Source: Kluyvera intermedia
GTDB lineage: Bacteria > Pseudomonadota > Gammaproteobacteria > Enterobacterales > Enterobacteriaceae
Direction: 5' to 3'
NCBI RefSeq assembly: GCF_021440345.1
Contig: NZ_JAKCNS010000044.1
Span: forward strand, 33,795 to 97,794
Length of the DNA stretch: 64,000 nt
Shown: in pieces, positions 37,278 to 46,801 of the stretch
How the letters are laid out: each line of letters begins with the position of its first letter
How positions within the stretch are numbered: position 1 is the stretch's first letter
Program-made: the position numbers and the translations under genes
The notes under the pieces: model-generated
Seen by the model: the letters and a program-made list of their open reading frames with translations, nothing else
What the model was told of the DNA's origin: nothing
Database searches by the model: none

Positions 37278-38303
37278 ATGACGAAAATTTCATTTGATGA
37301 AATGAAGAGTACGGTTAAACAAGCTTTCCTGAATACCGGTCTTCATGAAAAACAGGCAGATATTTGCGCTCAGATTCATACGGAAACCAGCTGTGATGGG
37401 ATTTTTTCTCATGGACTTAATCGCGTGGCGCGCTTTGTCGATTATGTGAATAAAGGTTGGGTTGATATCAACGCGAACCCGGAACGGGTGAAATCACTGG
37501 CGTCGTTAGAAATATACGATGGTCAACGTGGTATTGGTATCACCAACGCATTATTCGCCACGGAACGTGCAATTGAGCTCGCCAAAAAATATGGCGTTGG
37601 GATTGTGGGCATGCGTAATACGACGCACTGGATGCGTGGTGGCACTTACGGTTGGAAAGCAGCACAGCAAGGCTATGCGGCAATATGCTGGACTAACACC
37701 GAATCCTGTATGCCAGCCTGGGGAGCAAGAAATACCCGCCTTGGCAATAACCCGTTCGTGATGGCTGTTCCTCTGCATGAAGGTGCGATGGTTCTGGATA
37801 TGGCGATGTCCCAATACGCCTACGGCAAGCTGCAGGTTACCCGTCTTAAAGGAGAGAAGCTGCCGTTTCCTGGTGGCTATGATAAAGAGGGCAAGCTGAC
37901 TGATGAGCCCGGGCCAATTGAAGAGTCCATGCGTATTCTGCCTACTGGATACTGGAAAGGTTCAGGTATGGCGATCCTGCTTGATGCGATGGCCGCCTTT
38001 TTAACCGCCGGCTCACCAACGAACGAAATTGATAAAGTGCAACAAGGCAGCTGTACCGGTGCAAGCCAGGTGTTTATGGTCTTTGACCCGGCCCACTTTG
38101 GTGGAGCCGAGTTTAGTGAAAATATGGCTCAGAGCGTCGCTGAATATGTGAAAACATCTGAACCTGCCGAAGGCATTAAAGAGGTTTACTATCCCGGCGA
38201 AATGGAGATGAAAAATCGGGCTAATTTTATGGATAGCGGCATTCCAGTTGATGATGGTGTTTGGGCAGAAGTGGTTCAACTCGCAGAGAGTCAGTCATTA
38301 TGA
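37278..38303 (+). CDS. YiaK-like NAD(P)H-dependent oxidoreductase
   Basis: 341-residue malate/L-lactate dehydrogenase (Ldh2) family protein, most like 2,3-diketo-L-gulonate reductase YiaK. Family features: the active-site histidine region SHGLNRVARF near 48 and NTTHWMRGG near 117. It most likely reduces a keto-sugar acid. It overlaps the next gene by four bases (ATGA). Substrate within this cluster is not known. Confidence 0.85.
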   Translation: MTKISFDEMKSTVKQAFLNTGLHEKQADICAQIHTETSCDGIFSHGLNRVARFVDYVNKGWVDINANPERVKSLASLEIYDGQRGIGITNALFATERAIELAKKYGVGIVGMRNTTHWMRGGTYGWKAAQQGYAAICWTNTESCMPAWGARNTRLGNNPFVMAVPLHEGAMVLDMAMSQYAYGKLQVTRLKGEKLPFPGGYDKEGKLTDEPGPIEESMRILPTGYWKGSGMAILLDAMAAFLTAGSPTNEIDKVQQGSCTGASQVFMVFDPAHFGGAEFSENMAQSVAEYVKTSEPAEGIKEVYYPGEMEMKNRANFMDSGIPVDDGVWAEVVQLAESQSL

Positions 38304-38761
38304 TCAGCGGAAATATTCAACAGCTCTCGCAGGCGGCGAAAGAACTTCCGGCAAAGGTTTATACCGTGCTGGAGACGATAGCCGGTTTTGATTGGCAGCA
38401 ACATCAGGATGGCCAGCTCGAAATAGACGGTGTGGTCTACAAAACGTTTACCGCCGATACCGCGGCCGCAGAAAACCGGCGCCCGGAAACGCATAAACAA
38501 TTTATTGATGTACACTTCGTGATTACGGGCAATGAGTGGGCAGAGTTTGGGGGGCGAGGTGACAGATTACCTGTGGAGGCCGACCCTCAGCAGGATAATT
38601 ATTTCTATCAGCGAGAGTCTTTAGTGTTAAACGATATGATATTGGGTGCTGGAGACTATGTGATCTTTTTCCCCTGGGATATTCACTCTCCGCTGTGCCA
38701 TAAAAATGAGACTCTGCATGTGAGAAAATTGGTGGTGAAAGTTCCTCTCGACGCATTGTAA
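38300..38761 (+). CDS. YhcH/YjgK/YiaL-family protein
   Basis: 153 residues, cupin-like beta barrel family (YiaL, TabA), often found with sugar-acid or sialic-acid catabolic genes. Start at 38300 by ATGA coupling with the upstream stop. Motifs ETHKQFIDVHFVITG and FFPWDIHSPLCH, the latter with metal-binding-type histidines. Confidence 0.85.
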   Translation: MISGNIQQLSQAAKELPAKVYTVLETIAGFDWQQHQDGQLEIDGVVYKTFTADTAAAENRRPETHKQFIDVHFVITGNEWAEFGGRGDRLPVEADPQQDNYFYQRESLVLNDMILGAGDYVIFFPWDIHSPLCHKNETLHVRKLVVKVPLDAL

Positions 38762-38986
38762 TTCATTGTATCGTAGGTCAACGCCTCCCATTACCGGAGG
38801 CGTTTTATTTACGGTTCTACTCTATTGCAACGTTTCTATGAGTTCCTTGAAGTTAGTTGAAATAACAGACGATTATTTTCGTGTTTACATCCTAATTATG
38901 AACAATAAATGCTATATCCCACGGGGAAACTGTGGCATGGTTATGTCAGGAGATTAATGGACTATCTGGAATAAGGAGCTCGGGCT

Positions 38987-39415
38987 ATGTACAAAAAAAT
39001 TCTCATGCCTGTAGATGTGTTTGAAATGGATTTAAGCGACAAAGCTATCCGTCATGCCGTTTATCTTGCCGGCGAGACGGGTGAAATTACCTTATTTAAT
39101 ATTTTGCCTAATAGTAATCGGTCGATTTTGCGTGGCTTCGCTTCAGACATTAAAAAGTTTGAAGATTATATGTTGTCGGAATCCACAAAGAAAATGGTGG
39201 CTCTCCAGCGCTTATTTGATATGCCAGCAGAGCGACTGCATACCGAAGTTCGCTTTGGTAATATACGCGACGAGATCCTCACAAAAAGCAAAAGTGGCGA
39301 ATACGACGTGATTGTGATTGGCTCGCGTCAGCGGGGGATGAGTACCCATTTATTAGGGTCGAACGCTGAATCTATCCTGCGCTACGCCAATATTCCTACC
39401 ATGGTGGTACGCTAA
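38987..39415 (+). CDS. universal stress protein, UspG-like
   Basis: 142 residues, UspA family. Starts MYKKILMPVDVFEM and ends STHLLGSNAESILRYANIPTMVVR, with the ATP-binding-type GSxxxG(9)GS(S/N) loop (SRQRGMSTHLLGSN). Close to E. coli UspG. AAGGAG at 38972-38977 is a good ribosome-binding site. Shares a bidirectional terminator with rspR. Confidence 0.9.
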   Translation: MYKKILMPVDVFEMDLSDKAIRHAVYLAGETGEITLFNILPNSNRSILRGFASDIKKFEDYMLSESTKKMVALQRLFDMPAERLHTEVRFGNIRDEILTKSKSGEYDVIVIGSRQRGMSTHLLGSNAESILRYANIPTMVVR

Positions 39416-39416
39416 T

Positions 39417-39449
39417 AAAAAAGGCCTTCATCATGAAGGCCTTTTTACT
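39417..39449. terminator. bidirectional terminator usp/rspR
   Basis: AAAAAAGGCCTTCATC and its complement ATGAAGGCCTTTTT form a stem with T runs on both strands, between the convergent usp and rspR genes. Confidence 0.9.
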
Positions 39450-40134
39450 ATTCTTCGCTAAACCAGTCTCGATTTTCCTGGCGGATAAGCAGGACCGACT
39501 CGCTAATTTCTTGCAGATGCAACGTCATCGCTTTATCTACCGCATCGACATCGCGCTTTTCCAGTGCCGAAAATATCTCGTGATGTTGCTTCAGCAGCAT
39601 TTCAGGGGAGGAGATATGATCCAGACTCATATAGCGCACCCGGTCAATGGCCGCTTTAATATTCTCGATGGTATCCCAGGCTAGCTGGCAATCGGCAATA
39701 TTGGACAGCAACTGATGGAATTCATCATCAAGCTGAAAAAAGTCATTGAGCTGCTGGCGATCGATGGCAATACGCTGCTGATGCAGATTTTGCTCAAGCT
39801 GATAGCTTTGCGCATCATTGATCATCGTTGCGGCCCGGCGCGCCACGGCGCATTCAATTGCCTGGCGCACGAAGCAGCCGTTACTCACCTGCGAGAGTGA
39901 GATTTTATTTACGTAACTTCCGCGCTGCGGGCGAATTTGGATCAGGCCATTTTCGGCAAGCTTAATAAATGCTTCGCGCACCGGCTGACGGGAAACATCA
40001 AACCGCAATGAGACCTCTTTTTCAGACAGCGGGGTACCTGGCGCAATAAGGCAATGCACAATATCGCGACGCAGAATGCGATAAATCTGTTGGTTGACGG
40101 GCTGTGTAGGGTTCAGTTGGGTTTCGGCGGCCAT
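39448..40134 (-). CDS. rspR: GntR/FadR-type regulator RspR
   Basis: 228 residues with an N-terminal winged helix-turn-helix (about 12-75, [23 protein letters not shown]) and a FadR-like helical effector domain. It is nearly identical in layout to E. coli RspR (YdfH), repressor of rspAB. Candidate binding sites are the three ATACTTGTATGGTAGT-like motifs at 29983, 34404 and 36080. Confidence 0.94.
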   Translation of the reverse strand: MAAETQLNPTQPVNQQIYRILRRDIVHCLIAPGTPLSEKEVSLRFDVSRQPVREAFIKLAENGLIQIRPQRGSYVNKISLSQVSNGCFVRQAIECAVARRAATMINDAQSYQLEQNLHQQRIAIDRQQLNDFFQLDDEFHQLLSNIADCQLAWDTIENIKAAIDRVRYMSLDHISSPEMLLKQHHEIFSALEKRDVDAVDKAMTLHLQEISESVLLIRQENRDWFSEE

Positions 40135-40225
40135 TGAATCGTTCTTATCAGCTGATTAAGCTGTTATTTTACGCTTTTTTTGCTTTCTAGCCCAGCCCGA
40201 CCGAGAGTCGGACTGGGAATTAATG

Positions 40226-40975
40226 CTAACTTTGGCGATGAACGCTCAGGCCAGCATAGGTTTGGCTTACCGGCATCATTTCGACGGTATTGATATTGAC
40301 GTGTTTTGGCAACGTCGCTACCCACCAGACGGCTTCGGTGACATCTTCAGGCGTCAGTGCGTTGGCGTTTTCATAGGCTTTACCGGCTTTTGCATCGTCG
40401 CCTTTAAAGCGAACATTCGAAAACTCGGTACCGCCCACCAGGCCCGGCTCAACGTCTGTTACGCGTACTGCGGTGCCGTGCAGGTCGGTACGCAGGTTGA
40501 GGCTGAACTGGCGAACAAACGCTTTGGTTGCGCCATAAACGTTGCCACCGGCATAAGGCCAGCTACCGGCAGTGGAGCCAATATTGATGATATGCCCGCG
40601 ATTGCGCTCGACCATACCTGGCAGAACGGCGCGGGTCATATACACCAGACCTTTGTTGTTGGTATCGATCATATCTTCCCAATCTTCGACGCTGGCTTTA
40701 TGCGCCGGCTCAAGGCCCAGCGCCAGGCCGGCGTTGTTGACCAGAATGTCGATTTCACGCCACTGCGCGGGAAGATTGGCGATGGTTTCTTCGATGGCGG
40801 CGCGATTGCGCACGTCCAGCTGTACGGTCAGTACGCTGTCACCCAACTCATCTTTCAGCGCTTTTAAACGTTCGTTGCGACGGCCAGTGGCAATCACTTT
40901 ATGCCCGTTGGCAATAAAACGGCGCGTGATGCTTTCGCCAAAACCCGCCGTTGCCCCGGTTACCAGTACGATCAT
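40226..40975 (-). CDS. ydfG: NADP-dependent 3-hydroxy acid dehydrogenase YdfG
   Basis: 249-residue short-chain dehydrogenase: TGATAGFGESITRRF dinucleotide site at 6-20, NNAG at 84-87, and catalytic S-Y-K with YGATK at 151-155. YdfG oxidises L-allo-threonine/L-serine and reduces malonic semialdehyde to 3-hydroxypropionate in E. coli. Confidence 0.95.
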   Translation of the reverse strand: MIVLVTGATAGFGESITRRFIANGHKVIATGRRNERLKALKDELGDSVLTVQLDVRNRAAIEETIANLPAQWREIDILVNNAGLALGLEPAHKASVEDWEDMIDTNNKGLVYMTRAVLPGMVERNRGHIINIGSTAGSWPYAGGNVYGATKAFVRQFSLNLRTDLHGTAVRVTDVEPGLVGGTEFSNVRFKGDDAKAGKAYENANALTPEDVTEAVWWVATLPKHVNINTVEMMPVSQTYAGLSVHRQS

Positions 40976-41119
40976 CTCTCTGTTCCTTCAACGCGTTAAT
41001 GTGTCATCACGATAGCACGCTATCTTTATCTGGGGGAAGATACCGCAAGAGCCCGAGAAATCATTGCGGTCTATCAATGGCTTGCTACTCTATGACAAAG
41101 TCTTAATCAGGAGCACACG

Positions 41120-43165
41120 ATGTCGGCCACGAATCCATTTTTTGCCAGCAGTACGTTACCTTACCAGGCACCGCCATTTAACGAAATTAACGACAGCCAC
41201 TATCGCCCGGCTTTTGATGAAGGCTTAAAGCGTAAGCGCCAGGAAATTCTTGATATTGCGCACCATCCCGCCGCGCCAGATTTTGACAATACGCTGGTGG
41301 CGCTGGAAAAAAGCGGAGAGTTGCTGTCGCGCGTCACGTCGGTCTTTTTTGCTATGGCGGCATCAAACAGCAACGATGAAATTCAACGCCTGGATGAGCA
41401 GTTTTCGGCAGAACTTGCCGGATTAGCCAACGATATCTACCTGAACGATGCGCTGTTCCAGCGTATTCAAAGCGTCTGGCAGCAGCGTCATGACTTAGGT
41501 CTTGATGCGGAGTCGCTGCGCCTGGTTGACGTTATTTACCAGCGATTCATTCTGGCGGGCGCCACGCTGGGTGATGAGCAGAAGGCCGAATTAAAAACGC
41601 TCAATACCGAAGCCGCAACGTTAAGCAGCCAGTTTCACCAGTGTTTGCTTGGGGCCGCTAAATCGGGCGGATTGATCCTTGACAGTGAAGACTACCTTGA
41701 TGGATTTAGCGATGATGAAATTGCCGCGGCAGCAACGGCGGCGAGCGATCGTGGGCTGAAGGACAGTTGGTTGATCCCGCTGGTTAACACCACCCAACAG
41801 CCGGCGCTGGCATCACTGCGCCACCGCGAAACGCGCGAAAAATTGTTTAATGCCGGCTGGCAGCGTAACCAGCAGGGGGATGCTAACGATACCCGAGCGC
41901 GTCTGCTTCGCCTGGTGGCGATTCGCGCGAAACAGGCGGAGCTTCTGGGCTACGCTGATTACGCCAGCTGGAGCATGGCCGATCAGATGGCGAAAACGCC
42001 AACCGCCGCGTTCAATTTTATGCGTGAAATCACTCCGGCGGCGCGCGCCCGTGCCGAAAGCGAGCTTGCGGATATTCAGGCGCTTATCAATCACGGTGAA
42101 AAGACCTTCAGTGCGCAAGCCTGGGATTGGCTGTTCTATTCCGAACAGGTGCGTCGCGAAAAATACGCGATTGATGAAGCGCAAATCAAACCCTGGTTTG
42201 CGCTAGAAAACGTTCTGCTTAAGGGCGTGTTCTGGTCGGCAAGCCAGCTGTTTGGCATTCGCTTTGTCGAGCGTTTCGATCTGCCTGTATACCACCCGGA
42301 TGTGCGCGTCTGGGAAATCTTCGACGCCAACGGCGAGGGAATGGCGCTGTTCTACGGTGATTTCTTCGCGCGAGACAGTAAAAGCGGCGGGGCATGGATG
42401 GATAACTTCGTGCCACAGTCCACGCTGTTCGGCACCCGTCCGGTAATCTATAACGTATGCAACTATCTCAAGCCTGCTGCGGGGAAAAGCGCGCTGATAT
42501 CCTGGGATGATGTGGTCACGTTATTCCATGAGTTTGGCCATGCGCTACACGGTCTGTTCGCTAACCAACGGTATGTGACGTTGTCCGGTACCAGCACGCC
42601 GCGTGATTTTGTCGAGTTCCCGTCACAAATTAACGAACATTGGGCCAGCCATCCAGAGGTGTTCGCCCACTATGCGCGCCACCACGAAACCGGTGAACCG
42701 ATGCCTGAATCGCTGCGTGATAGCCTGTTCCGGGCGGCCAACTTCAACAAAGGTTACGATATGACCGAGCTGTTGAGTGCGGCACTTCTGGATATGAATT
42801 GGCATAGCGTGAATACGTCGGCACTGCCGCAGAGCGTGGAAGAGTTTGAAGCGCAGGCTTTGCGTCGCGAGAATATCGATCTCGCCGCCGTTCCACCGCG
42901 CTATCGCAGCAGCTATTTCTCGCATATTTTTGGCGGCGGCTATGCGGCGGGTTACTACGCCTATCTGTGGACGCAAATGCTGGCCGATGATGGATACCAA
43001 TGGTTTGTTGAACACGGTGGATTAAATCGTGAAAACGGTCAGCGTTTCCGCGAGGCTATTTTATCTCGCGGCAATAGTAGCGACCTTGAACTACTTTACC
43101 GCGACTGGCGTGGACACGATCCGTTAATTGAACCGATGTTAAAAAACCGCGGATTAAGTGACTAA
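41120..43165 (+). CDS. dcp: peptidyl-dipeptidase Dcp
   Basis: 681-residue M3 zinc metallopeptidase. The zinc motif LFHEFGHAL gives H470, E471 and H474. It removes C-terminal dipeptides from short peptides in the cytoplasm. Length and sequence fit E. coli Dcp. Divergent from ydfG. Confidence 0.96.
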   Translation: MSATNPFFASSTLPYQAPPFNEINDSHYRPAFDEGLKRKRQEILDIAHHPAAPDFDNTLVALEKSGELLSRVTSVFFAMAASNSNDEIQRLDEQFSAELAGLANDIYLNDALFQRIQSVWQQRHDLGLDAESLRLVDVIYQRFILAGATLGDEQKAELKTLNTEAATLSSQFHQCLLGAAKSGGLILDSEDYLDGFSDDEIAAAATAASDRGLKDSWLIPLVNTTQQPALASLRHRETREKLFNAGWQRNQQGDANDTRARLLRLVAIRAKQAELLGYADYASWSMADQMAKTPTAAFNFMREITPAARARAESELADIQALINHGEKTFSAQAWDWLFYSEQVRREKYAIDEAQIKPWFALENVLLKGVFWSASQLFGIRFVERFDLPVYHPDVRVWEIFDANGEGMALFYGDFFARDSKSGGAWMDNFVPQSTLFGTRPVIYNVCNYLKPAAGKSALISWDDVVTLFHEFGHALHGLFANQRYVTLSGTSTPRDFVEFPSQINEHWASHPEVFAHYARHHETGEPMPESLRDSLFRAANFNKGYDMTELLSAALLDMNWHSVNTSALPQSVEEFEAQALRRENIDLAAVPPRYRSSYFSHIFGGGYAAGYYAYLWTQMLADDGYQWFVEHGGLNRENGQRFREAILSRGNSSDLELLYRDWRGHDPLIEPMLKNRGLSD

Positions 43166-43507
43166 CCTTCACTCTCAAAACCGTCCCGGCCAAGCGTAGC
43201 GACGCCGGGAAAATAGAAAAAAAACCCGCACACAGGGCTGGCGGGTTAAGTCGGACAAATAAATAGAGCATTCATGCTGTCTTCCCTGGAGTGAAGACAA
43301 CGGCGCCAGTTTTACGCAACAATAACAATTGCGCAACCTGACATTTTCGGTAGGGTACTTTCGGCGAGTACACTCGTGTGCGCTGGCTCACGGGCTCTTT
43401 ACAAATGCCTTAAGTTATTGAAGAAACTCGTCATTCGGCTTGTTATTATCTCGGTGTAACTTGTTGAGTTAATGGATTTAATATCGACATTCTGCCCGGA
43501 GGTAATA
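43166..43507. other. dcp-downstream intergenic region with minus-strand terminator
   Basis: No long gene. On the minus strand ACCCGCCAGCCCTGTGTGCGGGT (about 43224-43246) followed by eight T (43216-43223) is a strong terminator, preceded by an unexplained stretch from about 43330. Either a minus-strand small RNA or the end of an unknown transcript is implied. On the plus strand, the promoter of the 43508 gene must lie at about 43430-43470. Confidence 0.5.
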
Positions 43508-43678
43508 ATGAAAAAGTCCCAGCGCAACGCGCGTCGCGAATCTATCTGGTCTAGCCGTCCTGAACTTCAGGATTTACAGGAGTCGCGTTCCGGCAGACTG
43601 TGGGCAGGGCGTAAGGCCAACTGTCAGAGTAAAAAAGCGTGGAAGAATTCTGGCTTAATTAATGCGCTTGCCGTTTAA
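43508..43678 (+). CDS. small basic hypothetical protein
   Basis: 56 residues rich in Lys, Arg and Ser (MKKSQRNARRESIWSSRPEL). GGAGG stands 5 bases before the ATG, so translation is likely. Not recognised. Its stop overlaps the PhoP box of the following sRNA. Confidence 0.6.
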   Translation: MKKSQRNARRESIWSSRPELQDLQESRSGRLWAGRKANCQSKKAWKNSGLINALAV

Positions 43679-43706
43679 CGTTAGTTGAATATTGCGGTGC
43701 TACGAT
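43673..43706 (+). promoter_or_regulatory. PhoP-dependent promoter
   Basis: GTTTA at 43673-43677 and GTTGA at 43684-43688 are 11 bases apart, as in the (T/G)GTTTA-N5-(T/G)GTTTA PhoP box. TACGAT at 43701-43706 follows 12 bases later, the standard PhoP-box to -10 distance. Confidence 0.7.
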
Positions 43707-43712
43707 TATTGG

Positions 43713-43809
43713 CAGCAACGGTTATCCAATCAAGGAGAGAGGGTAACTGTAGAAAGAAAATCTATCCATGCAAGCATTTATACCGCCAGTTTTACTGGCG
43801 GTTTTTTTT
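43713..43809 (+). ncRNA. mgrR: MgrR-like PhoP-activated small RNA
   Basis: About 97 nt from the predicted start after the PhoP promoter to the end of the U-tract. The terminator is a 9-bp perfect stem ACCGCCAGT/ACTGGCGGT (43782-43790/43794-43802) followed by eight T. MgrR in E. coli is a 98-nt Hfq-binding sRNA activated by PhoPQ and located next to mgtS, the arrangement seen here. Assigned from position, promoter and size, not from an alignment. Confidence 0.65.
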
Positions 43810-43814
43810 GCCCG

Positions 43815-43910
43815 TTAATCATTCCACTTTCCGCTCAAATAGGCTGTCAGAAAACCGGAAAACAGAATGAGACCCATCGCAATAACAAAAATTTGCATAT
43901 TATCCGGCAT
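43815..43910 (-). CDS. mgtS: small membrane protein MgtS
   Basis: 31 residues, MPDNMQIFVIAMGLILFSGF then LTAYLSGKWND, with GGAGG 5 bases before the start. Very close to E. coli MgtS (YneM), which is made under low magnesium through PhoPQ and protects the MgtA transporter from FtsH. Convergent with the mgrR-like RNA. Confidence 0.92.
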   Translation of the reverse strand: MPDNMQIFVIAMGLILFSGFLTAYLSGKWND

Positions 43911-43991
43911 GATGACCTCCGCTTTAACATCCAACGAACACATCTTCTAGCGTACTAATTTAAACGTAGACTAACGGCGTATTTTGTTAAA

Positions 43992-44984
43992 TTAATTATT
44001 TGTTGCAGTAAACTTTTTTCGGTAGGCCAGCGGGTTTATTGCTAAATGTTGCTGAAAACGCAGGCGCAGATTTTTGGCATTGCCAAAACCGGATAACTCC
44101 GCGACTTTTTCCATACTGTCACGGCTGGTGGTCAGGCGGTGCTGCGCTAGCTGTAAACGCTCATCAAGCAGCCAGCGGGCCGGGGTTTTACCAGTAGCGT
44201 CCTGAAAACGTCGCAGGAAGGTACGCTCACTCATGCCCACTCGTTCGGCAAGCGACCGAACGCTGTGGCTGTCCGCCAGATGTTGATAGAGAAAATCATA
44301 CAGCATGCCCAGGCGCTGACTCTCTCGCGAACGCGCGACGGGCTGTTCAATCTGCTGTTTTTGCGCGCCGTCACGATGCGGCTGAATGACCAGTCGACGC
44401 GCCACCTGGTTAGCTATCTCAAGCCCATAGTCGAGCCGTACCACGTGCAGGCACAAATCCATTCCCGCAGCGCTGCCCGCGGAGGTGAAAACCGTATCCT
44501 CGGCGATATAGAGCACATCTTCTACCACTTTGATTGCCGGAAAACGCTGCTGTAACTGCTCGGTGTAACGCCAGTGGGTGGTGGCGCGTTTCCCCGCCAA
44601 CAGCCCGGCCGCTGCCAGGACAAAGACCCCAGAACAGATCGATAACACCCGACAGCCGCGTTGATTCGCCCGCCGTAACGCCTGGCATAGCGCATCCGGC
44701 ACTGAACTGTCGATGCCGCGCCAGCCGGGAACGATAATCGTGTCGGCCTGGTCGAGAAGACTGAGATTGCCATCGGCCATCACCCGTACACCGCCGGTGG
44801 CGCGTAGCTCACCTTCATCAACCGCCGCCACGGCAAAGCGATACCAGTTGTCACCCATTTCCGGTCGCGGCAGGCCAAAAATCTCCACCGCCACGCCAAA
44901 TTCAAAGGTACATAAACCGTCGTAGGCCAGAACCACGACCTGTGGGGCTAAATTTGTCATTTTAGGGTCGTTTTCTGTCATCAC
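43992..44984 (-). CDS. ftrA: GlxA-type AraC regulator FtrA
   Basis: 330 residues: N-terminal DJ-1/PfpI domain (about 12-190, nucleophile-elbow region LSICSGVFVLAAAG) and C-terminal AraC helix-turn-helix pair (about 225-325, SLAERVGMSERTFLRRFQ and EKVAELSGFGNAKNLRLRFQ). Divergent from a rhodanese gene, a pairing common for FtrA, which is the likely target. A second in-frame ATG at codon 9 is possible. Confidence 0.88.
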   Translation of the reverse strand: MMTENDPKMTNLAPQVVVLAYDGLCTFEFGVAVEIFGLPRPEMGDNWYRFAVAAVDEGELRATGGVRVMADGNLSLLDQADTIIVPGWRGIDSSVPDALCQALRRANQRGCRVLSICSGVFVLAAAGLLAGKRATTHWRYTEQLQQRFPAIKVVEDVLYIAEDTVFTSAGSAAGMDLCLHVVRLDYGLEIANQVARRLVIQPHRDGAQKQQIEQPVARSRESQRLGMLYDFLYQHLADSHSVRSLAERVGMSERTFLRRFQDATGKTPARWLLDERLQLAQHRLTTSRDSMEKVAELSGFGNAKNLRLRFQQHLAINPLAYRKKFTATNN

Positions 44985-45066
44985 TGCGGGCAGTCCTCAT
45001 CCTGGGGGCCTGGATATACTCAAGCGGTTGTTGCCATAGAGGTAACATATAACTGGAGATTAAACG

Positions 45067-45465
45067 ATGAGTTATGTAACTGAATATCCCGCTGCGACAG
45101 CGCTTCAGGCCGCCGCCCATTTTCGTCAACGGCTAGCCTTTGAAACCGACTGCGCAGATGTTTATGCATCGCTGCAACAGTCTGAGATCGATTTTGTGCT
45201 GCTTCACGTCGTCGGCAGCCCGGAAACCTTTGCCCGCCGCCATATTCCCGGTGCCATTCACCTCCGCCATGCGGAGATCACCCGTGAAAAAATGCAGGAA
45301 TGGCCAGAGGATACGCTGTTTGTTGTCTATTGCGCCGGGCCGCACTGTAACGGCGCCGATCGCGCCGCGCTGAAGTTGGCGGAGCTGGGACGCCCGGTGA
45401 AGTTAATGTTGGGGGGAATTACCGGCTGGCAAGATGAAGGGTTTGCTTTTAATCGCGCAACGTGA
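45067..45465 (+). CDS. rhodanese-like sulfurtransferase
   Basis: 132 residues with one rhodanese domain. Active-site loop YCAGPHCNGADRAALKL carries the catalytic cysteine (near 98, or the nearby C103). Probably a cytoplasmic persulfide-transfer protein under FtrA control. Confidence 0.88.
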   Translation: MSYVTEYPAATALQAAAHFRQRLAFETDCADVYASLQQSEIDFVLLHVVGSPETFARRHIPGAIHLRHAEITREKMQEWPEDTLFVVYCAGPHCNGADRAALKLAELGRPVKLMLGGITGWQDEGFAFNRAT

Positions 45466-45618
45466 ATTTTATTCATGGCTGATGAATTTTTCTCGTTTGC
45501 CAGAGCAGGGAACGGATGACACTATTTGGACATATAGCCATCCAGAAGGCTAAATAATTCAAATAATATATTATCACTCAGAGCAACCAGTTTTGCCTGA
45601 GTGAATAAGGAGAACTGC

Positions 45619-46725
45619 ATGCCACATCAACACGCTCCCTATCGCGCCGATATCGTCGGCAGTTTCTTACGTCCGCTGGCTATCAAAGAAGCGCGTCAAC
45701 AGTTTGCCGACGGTGAAATTAATTCACAGCAGCTGCGTGATATTGAAGACGCGGAGATCCGCCGTGTAGTACAGCATCAGTGCGATTGCGGCCTGCATGT
45801 AGTCACCGACGGTGAGTTCCGTCGTGCATGGTGGCATTTCGACTTCTTCGATGGTTTACAGGGCGTTGAGCGCTATGACGCCGACAAAGGCATTCAGTTT
45901 AACGGTGTACAAACCCGCGCTCACGGTATTCGCGTTACCGGGAAACTAGGTTTTGGTGAACACCCAATGCTGGAAGATTTCCGCTTCCTGAAAAGCATCA
46001 GCGGTGATGCCACGCCAAAAATGACCATTCCGAGCCCAAGCGTGCTGCACTTCCGTGGTGGACGCAAAGATATCGATGCCACGGTCTATCCGGATCTGGC
46101 AGATTACTTTAACGATTTGGCTGATACCTGGCGTGATGCGATTCGTGCCTTCTATGATGCGGGCTGCCGCTATCTACAGCTCGATGACACCGTCTGGGCC
46201 TACCTGTGCTCTGACGAGCAGCGTCGTCAGGTCCGCGAGCGCGGCGATGACCCGGATGAATTGGCGGCAATCTACGCCAACGTACTGAACCGTGCGCTGG
46301 AAGGCAAACCGGACGATTTGATTATCGGTCTGCATGTTTGTCGCGGTAACTTCCGCTCAACCTGGATTTCTGAGGGTGGCTACGAGCCGGTGGCGGAAAT
46401 TCTGTTTGGCCGCGTGAAGGTGGATGCCTTCTTCCTTGAATATGATAACGACCGCTCCGGGGATTTCGCGCCGCTGCGCTTTGTGCCAAAAGGTGAGCAG
46501 AAAGTCGTGCTGGGGCTGATTACCACCAAGAACGGTGAGCTGGAAAATCCACAAGGGGTCAAAGCTCGCGTTGAGGAAGCCGCGAAATTTGTCGCCCTCG
46601 ATCAAATCTGTCTCAGCCCACAATGCGGTTTTGCCTCAACGGAAGAGGGCAATAGCCTATCTGAGCAGCAACAGTGGGATAAGGTTCGACTGGTAACAGG
46701 AATTGCCGCACAGGTTTGGGCATAA
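45619..46725 (+). CDS. cobalamin-independent methionine synthase-like enzyme
   Basis: 368 residues similar to the C-terminal catalytic half of MetE (YxjG/YxjH-type). Zinc-binding pattern visible in GLHVCRGNFRS and CLSPQCGFAST. AAGGAG is 7 bases upstream; a longer form from 45601 is less likely. It likely methylates homocysteine or a related thiol. Substrate not established from sequence. Confidence 0.85.
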   Translation: MPHQHAPYRADIVGSFLRPLAIKEARQQFADGEINSQQLRDIEDAEIRRVVQHQCDCGLHVVTDGEFRRAWWHFDFFDGLQGVERYDADKGIQFNGVQTRAHGIRVTGKLGFGEHPMLEDFRFLKSISGDATPKMTIPSPSVLHFRGGRKDIDATVYPDLADYFNDLADTWRDAIRAFYDAGCRYLQLDDTVWAYLCSDEQRRQVRERGDDPDELAAIYANVLNRALEGKPDDLIIGLHVCRGNFRSTWISEGGYEPVAEILFGRVKVDAFFLEYDNDRSGDFAPLRFVPKGEQKVVLGLITTKNGELENPQGVKARVEEAAKFVALDQICLSPQCGFASTEEGNSLSEQQQWDKVRLVTGIAAQVWA

Positions 46726-46747
46726 CTTCATTCGTTTCGCCAATATC

Positions 46748-46787
46748 ACGCCATCCGACGGTCGGGAACGATTGTCGGATGGCGGTT
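46748..46787. terminator. bidirectional stem-loop between MetE-like gene and ydeE
   Basis: CGCCATCCGAC (46748-46758) and GTCGGATGGCG (46774-46784) form an 11-bp stem, followed by GTTTGTTTG. Ends the two convergent genes. Confidence 0.7.
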
Positions 46788-46801
46788 TGTTTGATGCAGG
46801 G

